From Saprospiraceae bacterium (GTDB taxonomy: Bacteria > Bacteroidota > Bacteroidia > Chitinophagales > Saprospiraceae), in assembly GCA_016714985.1 (NCBI GenBank), contig JADKBS010000017.1, positions 124,001 through 188,000 of the forward strand: DNA of 64,000 bases, written 5' to 3'. Below the pieces are notes generated by a model that worked only from the letters and a program-made list of their open reading frames with translations, was not told where the DNA came from and made no database searches. Numbering within the stretch: the stretch's first letter is position 1; each line of letters opens with the position of its first letter. Position numbers and translations under genes: made by a program. Below, in pieces: positions 19,195-28,466 of this stretch.

Positions 19195-21108
19195 TTATCG
19201 CTCAAACAAGACCTTCCCCGCTGTGCAAACACCTGACGAACAAACACTTATGAAGTACTGTCCGTTGGGCAACTGCTGAGGTAGCTCTATTTGTAGCGTC
19301 GTTTCAGTATTCGCAAATTGCTCCATGTCCAGGTTGTGGACCAGTGCCCCCTTTGCATCGAAAACACGCAGTGAAACCGGCCCAACTGCAGGCTGGTTCA
19401 ATTTCAAGTTGACCACGCCCGTGGTTGGGTTCGGGAAAACTTGGAGGCCCATAACTGCTTGAACCTGCTGCTCAAAAGCTGACGAAACGAACTCGTTGCT
19501 GCTCCAAACCTGCACCTTGCCTGCTGGTGTACTGCCAATTATCTCCTCAAACCCGTCGCCATCCAAGTCATAGATGAACTTGATCTCGAAACCGGGGCCA
19601 AATGGCTTGTGGATTTCGCTGTCGCTGGTCTGCACAGTCTCTGCGCCATAGATGATTTCTTTTTGGCCATCGCCATTGGCATCGAAAAAGCCGTGGAAGA
19701 ACGGGGCGGGGTCAATCGGGCCAGCAGGCACAGTGGTTTCCCAAATCGGCTGGAAGGTTGCGCCGTCCAGCACCGTGAAGCCAGCCATGTCATTTCCCAC
19801 ACTGTCTTGCAGTACGAGGTAGGGCAGGTCCACCAGCCCGTCGGTATTCACGTCAAGCTCGGCACCGCCGTAGAGGCCCTTGGTAGGCATAAACAACTGC
19901 ACGGGTACCTCCGATTCATACACCATGTTGAGCGTATAGGCCAAAGCCCCATCCGCATCAGGTAGTTTTGGTTCAATCAAGGCGTTCGTGCCGCCTCCTT
20001 GGAAGCCCGGCCCATCACCCACCACGATGACCCGCCCTGTGTTCATGTGGCTCATGACGATGGAAACATTCATCATGCCGCCCATTCCGTTTGAGTTGCC
20101 AATAGCCACCACCCGAAAGCCCTGCTCCAGGAATGGCATCAAGGAGGTGTTGATTTCGTTGGTCTGCGGGTTCAGCCAAAGGATGATTTCCATGTCCCTG
20201 AGGCCGCTGCCGGAATTGCTGCCGCCAATCATGACATGCTTGAAGCCCTCACCAGTCACGTCGAAATAACTCATGGACGTAAAATTGAGCGAGAACAATT
20301 CAATAGGCACAGGGCTACTGTCCAATACCTCATGGTTAGCCCCGCTGATGACCTTGGATTCGCCGTCTATACCTTCAATTTTTAAGTAGCCATATTCATT
20401 GATGTTATCGTAGTTAAAGTCCTGGCTGCTAGGCTCGACGTAGGTGTAATTGCCCGGCCAGCGGAAATTGGGCGGGGCAACATACTGCAATTGGAAGTTC
20501 AGCCCCATGACCTTTTCCGAAGGTTTTTCATTTTTGAACTTTTCAGTTGGATTGTCACCCGTTAAACCCGGCGTGAAGCCCTGCCCCAGCACGTAAAACT
20601 GCTCGCCGGGCATTACGACCAAGATTTCGGACTGGGCGTCGCCATCAGTGTTAGTGACGCCAGCAAGATATGGACTCGACAAATCAAATCCTAAGCTGGG
20701 CACGAAGTGGTTGGAGGAATTGAGCGAGCAGGCTATGACATCGCCCGTCATGCCTTGTTTGGGCACCAAAACCATTTCCTTTTCTGGCCCTCCACCAATA
20801 TCGTGAAAGCCGAGGCAGCGGTAGTCGTCGAGCGAGATGCCCGCCTCGGAAGCCATGAGCACCATATTGTCCGGCTGGCTGAAGGTGCGCACCACGAGGT
20901 TGTTGCCCACCCGTGCGATGATGTCCCGCTTGCCGTCGCTATTGAAGTCGAAATCATCTGGCGTGAAAAGGCCAATCAAAATGGCTATGATGGAGTTGGG
21001 CGGCGGGCTGCTTTCGTATTCAACGACTAATTGTTCTTGGGCAAAACTGGCCGTTGCGCAAAGCGCAACAAAGGCTGAAAGGATGAAGCGTTGGTAGATT
21101 TTTTTCAT
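19195..21108 (-). CDS. T9SS type A cargo protein with FG-GAP/VCBS-like repeats
   Basis: A 637-residue secreted protein. The N-terminal signal peptide is MKKIYQRFILSAFVALCATASFAQ. The body repeats an FG-GAP-like pattern of short Asp/Gly loops (DFNSDGKRDIIARVGN, DTDGDAQSEILVV-like, DANGDGQKEIIYG, DLDGDGFEEIIGS). Such loops in beta-propellers usually bind calcium. The final ~80 residues (LQVFPNPTTGVVNLKLN to the end) are a type A T9SS sorting domain. It starts 36 bases after the small lipoprotein gene on the same strand, so the two are probably cotranscribed. Role unknown; a surface adhesin or carbohydrate-binding protein is possible. Confidence 0.85.
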   Translation of the reverse strand: MKKIYQRFILSAFVALCATASFAQEQLVVEYESSPPPNSIIAILIGLFTPDDFDFNSDGKRDIIARVGNNLVVRTFSQPDNMVLMASEAGISLDDYRCLGFHDIGGGPEKEMVLVPKQGMTGDVIACSLNSSNHFVPSLGFDLSSPYLAGVTNTDGDAQSEILVVMPGEQFYVLGQGFTPGLTGDNPTEKFKNEKPSEKVMGLNFQLQYVAPPNFRWPGNYTYVEPSSQDFNYDNINEYGYLKIEGIDGESKVISGANHEVLDSSPVPIELFSLNFTSMSYFDVTGEGFKHVMIGGSNSGSGLRDMEIILWLNPQTNEINTSLMPFLEQGFRVVAIGNSNGMGGMMNVSIVMSHMNTGRVIVVGDGPGFQGGGTNALIEPKLPDADGALAYTLNMVYESEVPVQLFMPTKGLYGGAELDVNTDGLVDLPYLVLQDSVGNDMAGFTVLDGATFQPIWETTVPAGPIDPAPFFHGFFDANGDGQKEIIYGAETVQTSDSEIHKPFGPGFEIKFIYDLDGDGFEEIIGSTPAGKVQVWSSNEFVSSAFEQQVQAVMGLQVFPNPTTGVVNLKLNQPAVGPVSLRVFDAKGALVHNLDMEQFANTETTLQIELPQQLPNGQYFISVCSSGVCTAGKVLFER

Positions 21109-21144
21109 GATTTAGGTTTTTGATGATGAATGAAATTGGATGGT

Positions 21145-21606
21145 CTAGCGGAACTCTACATTGAACTTGCCGTCCGTCACATCCTTTTCCACTGTTTCGG
21201 TGACCGCATCGAAAGCCTTGAAGTTGAAGGTGCCCTCCACATGGTCGGCATCTAGCTCAGTGATAGTCACGGAACCGCTGCCGCCGCCCCAAGCTGTGGC
21301 AAAGGCATTGCCATCGGCATCCACGTAGTATGCCGGGTAGTCGGCATCGAATTGGTAAGTGCCTTTGGTGGCATCAGTCGGGATGGCGAAATACATGGTC
21401 TCGCCAGTGCCGCTTGCATCGGCCACGCCATAAACATTGGTATAGTCGCCAAAACTGGTTGCATAAGCCAGCAGGCCCTCGGCCTCGTAGGTTTCGCCGT
21501 TGACTTTTGCGGTGAAACTGTTGCCGCTGTCGCTATCCTCGTCTTTCTTGCAGGAAACAAGGGCGAGGATGCTAAATAGAACAATGGAAAGGATGGATTT
21601 TTTCAT
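21145..21606 (-). CDS. Small surface lipoprotein (DUF6252-like)
   Basis: A 153-residue lipoprotein. MKKSILSIVLFSILALVSCKK has a lipobox (ALVSC) with the modified Cys at about residue 19, followed by acidic residues typical of Bacteroidota surface lipoproteins. The mature part (FTAKVNGETYEAEGL..., GSVTITELDADHVEGTFNF) is a small beta-sandwich pattern seen in families such as DUF6252; I make that family call with moderate confidence. It sits between two T9SS cargo genes on the same strand and probably shares a transcript with the FG-GAP protein downstream. Confidence 0.7.
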   Translation of the reverse strand: MKKSILSIVLFSILALVSCKKDEDSDSGNSFTAKVNGETYEAEGLLAYATSFGDYTNVYGVADASGTGETMYFAIPTDATKGTYQFDADYPAYYVDADGNAFATAWGGGSGSVTITELDADHVEGTFNFKAFDAVTETVEKDVTDGKFNVEFR

Positions 21607-21644
21607 GATTGAAATGATTGTTTTGGACGATTGGAAAGGTCGTT

Positions 21645-22778
21645 TTAAGATTTGGTGACTACCAAACGCTGCTGCCAGACCATGCTACCACCATGCATGA
21701 TTTTCAAGAAGTAAACTCCGGCTTGAGGGAGCATTTCCTCGCTGAACGCTATCGTTCCAGCTTCCTGAAAATCAATGAGTTGCTTGAATACGAGCTTTCC
21801 GTAGGCATCCATTATCAATAATTCGACAGGGCCGTTTTCTGCCCTACCCCGCAAGCTGAACTTGCCGCTGGTCGGATTGGGGAATATTGCATACTGCTCA
21901 TTGGCCAATAGTTGGTTGGGTTGACTATCACCATCACGGTCGGACACTTCAATTGGAGCAAATGGGGTCAGCACCGTTATCCGCATGACCTCTGGGCATT
22001 GGTTGGCCCCACGCCGTATCTTGATGTACAGATTGGACAGCCCTACTGCTGAAGCATTGGGGGTGAACCGGTTGTTGTTTTGCCCGAACGTCCCCGCAAA
22101 AGTGGTGGCTGCCTCGTCAATGAAAATGCCGACGGCTTGGAAGGTGCCCCAGGATGCCACATCCAGCACATTTTCCACGGCAACACCCGCCGTAAGCGGC
22201 CCATTAATGGGACGAACCACTATGCGGCTGTTGGTGATGATAGGGGAAAGTCCGCCGAAATTATCTTCCAATATGCCGAGGTTTTGGAAGCTGCCAGTGT
22301 TAGTGCTCGGCTGGCTGTAGTCCATGACCCATTTGGCGTTGTTTTGTATGACACCGGATGCCGTATTGTTGACTTTGCCATGCAGCACCATTTCAGCACA
22401 AATATTATTGATAAATGAAGGGCTATCGTTATTGATGGCGGTTTGGCTTGCCGTTATCTCCATTCTTCCAGAATTTGTAATGGTGCATAATTGGGTTCCC
22501 ATACTAATTCCAATACTTGTACCTGTAACCACAAAATTGCCATTCGAGGAATTGATAAGCGCTGGGCCAGGTGCTTGATTTAATGAATTAAATAAATATA
22601 CGCCACCCGTAGCATCAATCGTCAAAGCACCACGGTTGGTAAATGCGCCATTGTCATATTGTAGAATCCCAGTACTACCCACCCCACTAATACTTATTGT
22701 GCCAGAAACAGCATTGGTGAAATTGCTGTTTCTGGAGAATACCTGACCCTCCTGCCCGTTAAAAGAGGTTTCCTTCAT
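21645..22778 (-). pseudogene. C-terminal half of a T9SS surface protein split by an insertion element
   Basis: The visible 377 residues have no signal peptide and begin in mid-domain. They continue the same glycine/asparagine-rich repeat style (NFTNAVSGTISISGVGSTG...) as the N-terminal half at 23741-24367. The C-terminus is a type A T9SS sorting domain (YAIFPNPTSGKFSLRG to the end). Removing the element and one target copy joins the halves in frame as ...STNNFTNEGNLF. After that, a one-base excess in the A-run at 22761-22764 (T-run on the coding strand) must be corrected to give ...FNGQEGQVFSRN. The apparent ATG at 22778 is therefore internal. Without the signal peptide this half should not be exported. 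Confidence 0.8.
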
Positions 22779-22780
22779 TT

Positions 22781-22791
22781 GTAAAATTGTT
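22781..22791. repeat. Left target-site duplication (GTAAAATTGTT)
   Basis: An 11-base direct repeat identical to 23763-23773, at the junction between the surface-protein gene and the decayed element. Confidence 0.75.
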
Positions 22792-23762
22792 TAGTATGTA
22801 ATTTTATGAGAAAACACCAGTTCCTCGATTATAGTGGCTTTTTGCCAAGATTTCCAGCAAAACCCATCAAGTCGGTCAAAACGTGACATATCTTTAAGTT
22901 GTCACCAGTAATTTTAGCAAACTTCTCCCTCTTTTATCAGGCCGTTCACAGCGAAAAAGCAATGCCACCATGAACTGCACCTTTAAGTTTTAGTTCAGGT
23001 CCTCATTGAACCCGTTGGTCTTCAATGAGAAAATACCTGATCACCGCTTTTACCTCTGATTTTGCCATATGTACATAACGAACTCTCCGTCTTTATATAA
23101 TAGTGATGTACCATATCTATGCTTGAAGAAGCCGTCACCCTGACTCCTGGATGTGCCCGTCCGTTTAACACGTTTTTGATGGAGCCGCAAGCCATATCTG
23201 TGCGACCGATGAAAGGAAACCAATGCCTCAAAAGTGGAAAGATGAACTCCTGTCCAACACCTGATTTTCAAGGATTGAACGTCGCCACGCCTTTGAACGC
23301 ACTTGGCTCTTTTTTCTTTTATGCTTAAACGATGGGCACGAAGCACCGTTTGGGAGCAACAGGCCGATGAACAGCACGTTGATGTCAATGCCGCCGAATT
23401 CGTCCTGTCCATCACGAGGAAGGCTGTCCGCAGGCGTAGCTGATAATCAGCCAAGCATGCCCATGCAAAACCGTCAATCCACTTCATCTTAAGAAGCGAA
23501 TGAACTCTTGTAAATCTTTCAGCTTGAGGTTCCGGCGCTGGAGGAAGCCCCCTGTGGATTGTAAAGGCAGACCGTGGCAAGATGATGCAGTGGACTATCA
23601 GCAGAAATTTTTAGCACGTCCTGCGCCAACCTGGGAAAAACTCTTAATTTCGTCAACTTGAAGGAGTTGGTGTCATAGTGAATTGTTTTTAGTCAATCCA
23701 AAGATACTATGACTCACCTAATTCCTTCTTTTTCAGGCACTTACATTAAAGTGTCCAGTAGC
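22792..23762 (-). mobile_element. Degenerate IS4-like insertion element (~971 bp)
   Basis: The minus strand carries broken pieces of a DDE transposase in several frames. One frame gives LRLRTAFLVMDRTN and the next continues EFGGIDINVLFIGLLLPNG, matching the first catalytic region of IS4-type transposases (DRTNW.fG...InvL.ig.llpnG). Further on is GQEFIF...RHWFPFIGRTDMACG, resembling the GDREFIG block, and near the end a basic tail. Stops and shifts interrupt all of it, so it is dead. The ends share only weak similarity (about 10 of 17 bases), but an exact 11-bp target duplication flanks the unit. A palindromic pair GTCATAGT/ACTATGAC sits inside near 23671-23712. Confidence 0.75.
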
Positions 23763-24367
23763 GTAAAATTGTTAGTTGAAAAATGTTGAATTATTCCTGC
23801 TCTTGTACCATTAATTGATATTATGCCAGTTTGACCATTGATAAAAGTCCCAGTACTATATTGTTGAATACCATAGTTAGCGTTTGCAATATCAATTAGA
23901 CCAAGATTATTGGTGCTGCCCCAATTATCTATCCCGTAGTAAAAACCATCAATGAGCACAACACCAGCTTGTGCAATCTCCACGGTGCCCCAGTTTTCAA
24001 GGCCCAAGCTAGGGATATTCGTAAGGTCAGTAATTTCCAATAGCCCACGGACTATGAACTGACCATAGTTCCTTAACCCAAATGTTTTGTCAGACCCGGT
24101 TACAGTAAGAGAACCACCAGCTTTAACGGTCAAGGTTACATTTGTCCAAATATAAACAGATTTGGCAAATGCCGCCACACCACCATTGATATAAACCGAG
24201 CCAGTATTAACATTGACATCATCATTGATGGTGGGCACGGTGCCAGTTGACCAGTTGGCCGCAAGGTTCCAGTTGCCGTTGCCGCCATTCCCAGTCCAAT
24301 CAATATTGGCTGCAAAACTGGAAAATGTGATAAGGATGGTGGTAAGGGTGAAAAACAGTTTTTTCAT
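23741..24367 (-). pseudogene. N-terminal half of the T9SS surface protein split by the IS4-like element
   Basis: This 208-residue open frame starts with a signal peptide (MKKLFFTLTTILITFSSFAA). A WTGNGGNGNWNLAANWSTG motif typical of beta-helix surface proteins follows, then repeated short beta strands (TVKAGGSLTVTG, LENWGTVEIAQAG). Native coding ends at the target-site copy (STNNFT). The last few residues (LLDTLM) come from the inserted element. It belongs to the same gene as 21645-22778. An exported but unanchored fragment could still be made. Confidence 0.8.
23763..23773. repeat. Right target-site duplication (GTAAAATTGTT)
   Basis: The second copy of the 11-base direct repeat. In the coding direction it encodes NNFT of the N-terminal half of the interrupted gene. 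Confidence 0.75.
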
Positions 24368-24382
24368 ATCCGTAGAGTGTTT

Positions 24383-24515
24383 TGTAACTACTTAGGAGGG
24401 TGTGGGAGGAAAGAGAAAAAATTTCATTTTTCTCTTTCCTCCCACATTTTGAGGTGTTTTTTGGGGAAAAATTTTCAATTTTTCCCCAAAAAACACACCC
24501 TGCTAAGTAGTTACA
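24383..24515. repeat. Three-armed palindromic element (133 bp)
   Basis: The outer arms 24383-24404 and 24494-24515 are reverse complements at 21 of 22 positions. Inside are two more hairpins. One pairs GTGGGAGGAAAGAGAAAAA (from 24402) with its complement ending at about 24445. The other pairs TTTTTTGGGGAAAAA with TTTTTCCCCAAAAAA (about 24457-24494). Folded, the sequence forms a three-way junction. It lies about 16 bases upstream of the interrupted surface-protein gene. The rest of the 24368-24748 gap shows no gene. Confidence 0.8.
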
Positions 24516-24748
24516 TTGTTTTAATGAAATGATAGGACTATTGGGCTGGACGCCAGCTAATTCCTCGTTTATTCATGCTTCATGGTTGGCTGTATTTAGG
24601 GCCAACTGGGCTATTAGGCGATTTGGTGTGTGAACCAGATAAGGTAGGTGTCCAGTGGAATGGGCTGCTTTAGATACAGCACAAAGATGCAGTCATGCAC
24701 CTTTGAAAATCTTCCCAGAAATCATGGATTTTGGAAAAATACTGGAAT

Positions 24749-26707
24749 TCATAGAGGAATAGAAATGCTCACGGTCGTGCCCTCCCCCAGCACCGAATCC
24801 CATTCGATTTCCCCTTTCAGGTACCGCACCCTCGACTCAACGCTCGATAGGCCAAGGCCCTTTTTCTGGCGGGCAGCCTCCACGTCGAAGCCTTTTCCAT
24901 CGTCTTCGATTAGGAGCGTCAGTTGGTTTTCGTGCCGGATTACTTGTAGCAGCAGGTGGCTGGCTTGGGCGTGTTTCACGGCGTTGTGCGTCAGCTCCTG
25001 CACGATGCGATAGACCATCACGGAGCGTACGGGTTCGAGCGGCAATTCATCTAATCTGATTAGTTCGATTTGGCAGCTAAGTCCCTGTTTTTCAAGGTCT
25101 TGGGCAACGTCTTCAAGCGCCCCTTTAAGCCCGGAGAGGGCAAGCGCAAGGGGCATCATGTTGTGGGAGATGCGGCGTACCTCTGTGGCTGCACCGTCGA
25201 GCATGGCATTTGTTTTTTCAAAAATAACGGAAGGCTGACCCGGCTGTTTGGTGGCGTTAAAATGCGATTTGATGGACGCCAATAAACCACCGAGCGAATC
25301 GTGGAGGTCAGTGGCGATTCGGCTGCGCTCCTGCTCCTGCCCTTCGAGCATGGCAGAAAGGGCGGTGAGTTGGTTGGCCTGCTCCAATTGCCGGATTTCC
25401 TGCTGGCGCAGGGCGTCCTGTTGCTCCGCAATACGCTGTTTGGCCTTCATGCGGTTTTTAAAACCAAAGAAAACGGCTACTACAAGCGCCGCCAGACTGA
25501 GGGCCAGCGCCACCAGCCAGCCCAATTGCCGCTTGCGCTGCCCTATTTCCAATTCACTGATTTTCAGCGCCTTGTCCTTCTCGGAAGCTTGGTAGCGGGC
25601 ATCCATCTCGGCCATTTGGTTGGTGGTTTCCACGTCCATCAGGCTGTCCCGAAGTTCGGTACGACGTAGGTACAAGTCTATTGCCTCCTTGTACTCGCCC
25701 AGCCCATAATTCGCTTCAGACAATAGGCTCAACACGTTGACCTCCTGCGAGCGGATGTTTTCGGAACGGCAAAGTTCGAGTGCTTCTTTCGCCAGACCGA
25801 GCACCTCCCGGTGGCGTTTTTGGTCGTTGTACATCTGCGCCAAGCCATTGAGGGAATACACGATTTCCGTATTGTGTCCCAGTTTGCGGCGTATGGCGAG
25901 GCTTTCGAGCAACAGTTGCTCAGCCCGCTCGTATTGTTTCTTGAGCCTGAAAATCCTGCCAAGGTGATGAAGGGCATAGCCCATGGCGAATTCGTCGCCC
26001 GTGCGCTTGGCTAGCTCATAGTCCTTCTGGTAGTAAAACTCGGCCTTGTCGTAGTCCTTCAAATGACGGTAAGTGTTGCCAAGGTTATTGTAGGCATTGC
26101 CGAGAGCCACCGTGTCCTTTAAGGCTTCCAAGATACTGACTGCTTCCAGCCGAAGGGCAGCTGCCTTTTCGTGCTGATTCATGCCTTGAAAAACTTCGCC
26201 CATTGAACTTAGGGCCTCAGCCTCTGCTTTGCGGTTGCCCAATTCACGGTTGATGCTTAGGGCTTTTTGATAAGTAGAAAGGCTCATTTCTTTATCACCC
26301 TGCATTCCTCGTATAAAAGCCATTTGGAGGAGCGCATTTGCCAAACCCGCCTTGTCCTTTTTTGCTTCGCAAAATACCTGATAAGCACCAAAATGCTCCA
26401 TTGCATTACTGTATTTGCCAGTAAAACGCCACGCCACGCCTTGGTGATAATTGGCCAACTGTATCAGCCGTTCGTCTTTCAGCCGCAGGCAAAGCGCAGC
26501 CGCACTGTCGGCAAACTGCAGCGACTTAGCAATATTGGGCTTCAAATTGGCCATAACGATATCGAAATAGCAGTGCAGCCGCACGGTGTCGTGCATGGAG
26601 ACTTGCAGCAGCCGTTCCAGACTGTCAGGCACCGTTTGCGAAGCAGCAAAAAATGGCCAAGCAAAAAATGCCACATTCAACAGTTTACATCGCAAGAAAT
26701 TTGGCAT
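24749..26707 (-). CDS. TPR-containing NarL-type sensor histidine kinase
   Basis: About 652 residues. The chosen start gives a signal peptide (MPNFLRCKLLNVAFFAWPFFAASQ); a Met 14 codons upstream is also open. Residues ~30-380 form about seven TPR repeats (for example ALGNAYNNLGNTYRHLKDYDKAEFYYQK), placed outside the inner membrane. One membrane helix (LGWLVALALSLAALVVAVFF) and a coiled coil follow. Then comes a HisKA_3 domain (EQERSRIATDLHDSLGGLLA, phospho-acceptor His in DLHDS) and an HATPase domain (ELTHNAVKHAQASHLLLQV, DDGKGFD, GLGLSSVESR). It directly follows its response regulator gene on the same strand. Confidence 0.92.
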   Translation of the reverse strand: MPNFLRCKLLNVAFFAWPFFAASQTVPDSLERLLQVSMHDTVRLHCYFDIVMANLKPNIAKSLQFADSAAALCLRLKDERLIQLANYHQGVAWRFTGKYSNAMEHFGAYQVFCEAKKDKAGLANALLQMAFIRGMQGDKEMSLSTYQKALSINRELGNRKAEAEALSSMGEVFQGMNQHEKAAALRLEAVSILEALKDTVALGNAYNNLGNTYRHLKDYDKAEFYYQKDYELAKRTGDEFAMGYALHHLGRIFRLKKQYERAEQLLLESLAIRRKLGHNTEIVYSLNGLAQMYNDQKRHREVLGLAKEALELCRSENIRSQEVNVLSLLSEANYGLGEYKEAIDLYLRRTELRDSLMDVETTNQMAEMDARYQASEKDKALKISELEIGQRKRQLGWLVALALSLAALVVAVFFGFKNRMKAKQRIAEQQDALRQQEIRQLEQANQLTALSAMLEGQEQERSRIATDLHDSLGGLLASIKSHFNATKQPGQPSVIFEKTNAMLDGAATEVRRISHNMMPLALALSGLKGALEDVAQDLEKQGLSCQIELIRLDELPLEPVRSVMVYRIVQELTHNAVKHAQASHLLLQVIRHENQLTLLIEDDGKGFDVEAARQKKGLGLSSVESRVRYLKGEIEWDSVLGEGTTVSISIPL

Positions 26708-26798
26708 AAGAAATTCAGCAATCAGTTTTTTGTCAACGAACCACAGCATCCAGCATCCCCAAAGGAGTAAACCAGCATCCCCAATGGGGCAAGCACCA

Positions 26799-27434
26799 TC
26801 AAATCAATTTATACTCAATCGCTGCCTTTACCAGCCCAGCGGTGTTGCGGGCGCTGAGTTTCATCAAGATATTCCTTCGGTGCGTTTCCACCGTGCCGAA
26901 GCTGATGAACAGTTCCTCGGCGATTTCCCCGGTCGTTTTCTCGTCCACGATGAGTTGAAGGATTTGCTTCTCCCTTCGGGAAAGGCTGGGGAAAGGGCTG
27001 GTCATCAGTCGCTTTTTCTCCGCATCTGGTTGCAGGAAGATGTCGAGCACCTCGGAACTGAGCGCCCGCTCGCCCCGGTGTACTTTACGGATGGCTTCCA
27101 GTACCTCGTCCTTGCCGGCGTTCTTGAGCAGGTAGCCCGATGCGCCTTCATTGAGCAGCATTTTCACCAAACTACCCTCCCGCAGCATGGAGAGCATCAG
27201 GATTTTCACCGAAGGGAAATCACGGCGTACCCGCCGACAGGTCTCCAGCCCATCCATGCCCGGCATGTTGATGTCGAGCAGCAACACATCGGTAGAGGTG
27301 GTTGCGAGGAGTTCAAGTGCCCGCTCGCCACTGTTGGCCGTGCCCACGCACTGGAGGTCGTCGGCCTCTGCGAGCATCAGTTGTATGCCGTCAATGACGA
27401 GTTGGTGGTCATCGGTGATGAGGATTTTTATCAT
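26799..27434 (-). CDS. LuxR/NarL-family response regulator
   Basis: 211 residues from MIKILITDDHQLV. The receiver domain has the acidic pocket DD near residue 8, the phospho-acceptor Asp in VLLLDINMPGMDG (about residue 56), a T/S switch near LMLSM and the conserved Lys in YLLKNAG. The C-terminal helix-turn-helix (LSRREKQILQLIVDEKTTGEI, ETHRRNILMKLSARN) is of the LuxR type and binds DNA. The gene for the TPR kinase follows 91 bases downstream, so they form a two-component pair. An upstream extension without an ATG-proximal motif was rejected as start. Confidence 0.95.
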   Translation of the reverse strand: MIKILITDDHQLVIDGIQLMLAEADDLQCVGTANSGERALELLATTSTDVLLLDINMPGMDGLETCRRVRRDFPSVKILMLSMLREGSLVKMLLNEGASGYLLKNAGKDEVLEAIRKVHRGERALSSEVLDIFLQPDAEKKRLMTSPFPSLSRREKQILQLIVDEKTTGEIAEELFISFGTVETHRRNILMKLSARNTAGLVKAAIEYKLI

Positions 27435-27588
27435 AAAACGCAGTACTGGGCCGTGGACAAATGCTTCCACTTCCCAAATATAGTGCAGCCTCGGCAATGG
27501 CCAAAGCCTCCCCAAAAAATTGGGGGAAATGCTCGTCACTTTGTTGGTTGTGGCCTATTTTTGACCCCGAACAAACAAGGTCGGCACA

Positions 27589-28071
27589 ATGAGAAAACGA
27601 CGCACCCGCCAGCATCAGATTGAGGATTTGAGCTACAATTTTGTGGAGAAGCAGGTATTAGAGGCATTTTGCACAATGCAGCGATACTATCAAAGGGACT
27701 ATGGTTACGATGCTATTGTTCATACATTCAAAGATACTGGCGAAATAGAGAACGGAGATTTCTTGATTCAGGTGAAAGCTACTGAAAGGGTTAGGTATTC
27801 CCGTAAGCACAAGGGTTATGAGTTGACACTTGAGAAGAGAGACTTGGAGCTTTGGCTCAACGAAAAATCGCCAGTAATCGTGGTTCTGTTTGAAGCAAGC
27901 ACCAATCGTGGTTTTTTTATCAACTTACAAGCATATTTTCAAGAAAACCGCTTAATTTTGAGACACCTTGGCAAGTACAAGCAGGTCTTTGTTCCAACAA
28001 AGAATGCTTTCATGCCTAGCGTTGTTAGAGATATCAGGCTGTTCAAAAACAATGTGTATGAAATATCTTAG
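27589..28071 (+). CDS. DUF4365 protein, predicted PD-(D/E)xK-type nuclease fold
   Basis: 160 residues, cytoplasmic. The pattern YDAIVHTF...NGDFLIQVKATE matches DUF4365, whose conserved Asp and QVK resemble the metal-binding core of PD-(D/E)xK nucleases, and RDLELWLNEKSPVIVVLFEAST is also typical. Members are found in defence and mobile-element contexts; whether this one cuts nucleic acid is unproven. TATTTTTG at 27556-27563 could be a -7 box for it. It is divergent from the response regulator, and the small gene at 28058 overlaps its 3' end by 14 bases. Confidence 0.8.
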   Translation: MRKRRTRQHQIEDLSYNFVEKQVLEAFCTMQRYYQRDYGYDAIVHTFKDTGEIENGDFLIQVKATERVRYSRKHKGYELTLEKRDLELWLNEKSPVIVVLFEASTNRGFFINLQAYFQENRLILRHLGKYKQVFVPTKNAFMPSVVRDIRLFKNNVYEIS

Positions 28072-28351
28072 GGCATACAAAGACATGGAGCCAACCTACG
28101 CTGAGCTTGCAAGCGCATTGCAAATGCTGAAATTCGTCAACGAGAGCACAACTGACAATTTCAGGTATGCTCACAAAAAGTCTGGGGCCATTGTTTTGTT
28201 AAAAATGCTCCCAGATGATGCCAAGGTTCATAAGGCCAGATTCGCCGCCCTCAGTTGGAATCTAGAGCAATTCGGCGTCCTCAAGCAAGAAGACGACCTC
28301 GGCAAACTCATCGAAAAAATGCGCCTCGCCGAACAGCAGCCTGCCAGTTAA
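28058..28351 (+). CDS. Small hypothetical protein overlapping the DUF4365 gene
   Basis: 97 residues from MKYLRAYKDMEPTYAELASALQ, all-helical looking and without a membrane segment or signal peptide. It overlaps the end of the DUF4365 gene by 14 bases in another frame, which implies translational coupling. The middle (NFRYAHKKSGAIVLLKMLPDDA) is plausible coding sequence but I recognise no family. A later start at MEPTYAEL is possible. It could be an immunity, antitoxin or cofactor protein of the DUF4365 product, but that rests on position alone. Confidence 0.6.
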   Translation: MKYLRAYKDMEPTYAELASALQMLKFVNESTTDNFRYAHKKSGAIVLLKMLPDDAKVHKARFAALSWNLEQFGVLKQEDDLGKLIEKMRLAEQQPAS

Positions 28352-28369
28352 CCTGTACCTCGACCAAAC

Positions 28370-28403
28370 ATTCCTCGTTTATCATTCATCATTCATCATT
28401 TCC
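28370..28403. repeat. Short heptanucleotide-type repeat (TTTATCATTCATCATTCATC)
   Basis: Two to three copies of a 7-bp ATTCATC word, in the same sentence-like context (TTTATCATTCATCATTTCCT) as at 7945-7972. Both copies lie just outside coding regions. Confidence 0.5.
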
Positions 28404-28466
28404 TCGGCGTACCTTCACGCCCGTATTCCTACATCCTTATTTTATCAAAATTCAACAAGGAACAAC

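Noticed and set aside
23050..23580. 176-residue open frame inside the IS remnant as a stand-alone gene
   Set aside because: It switches between transposase frames and non-coding sense; it contains MDRTN of the transposase, so it is part of a dead element.
24383..24515. Retron or group II intron RNA
   Set aside because: No reverse transcriptase gene nearby and no intron-end motifs; only nested palindromes.
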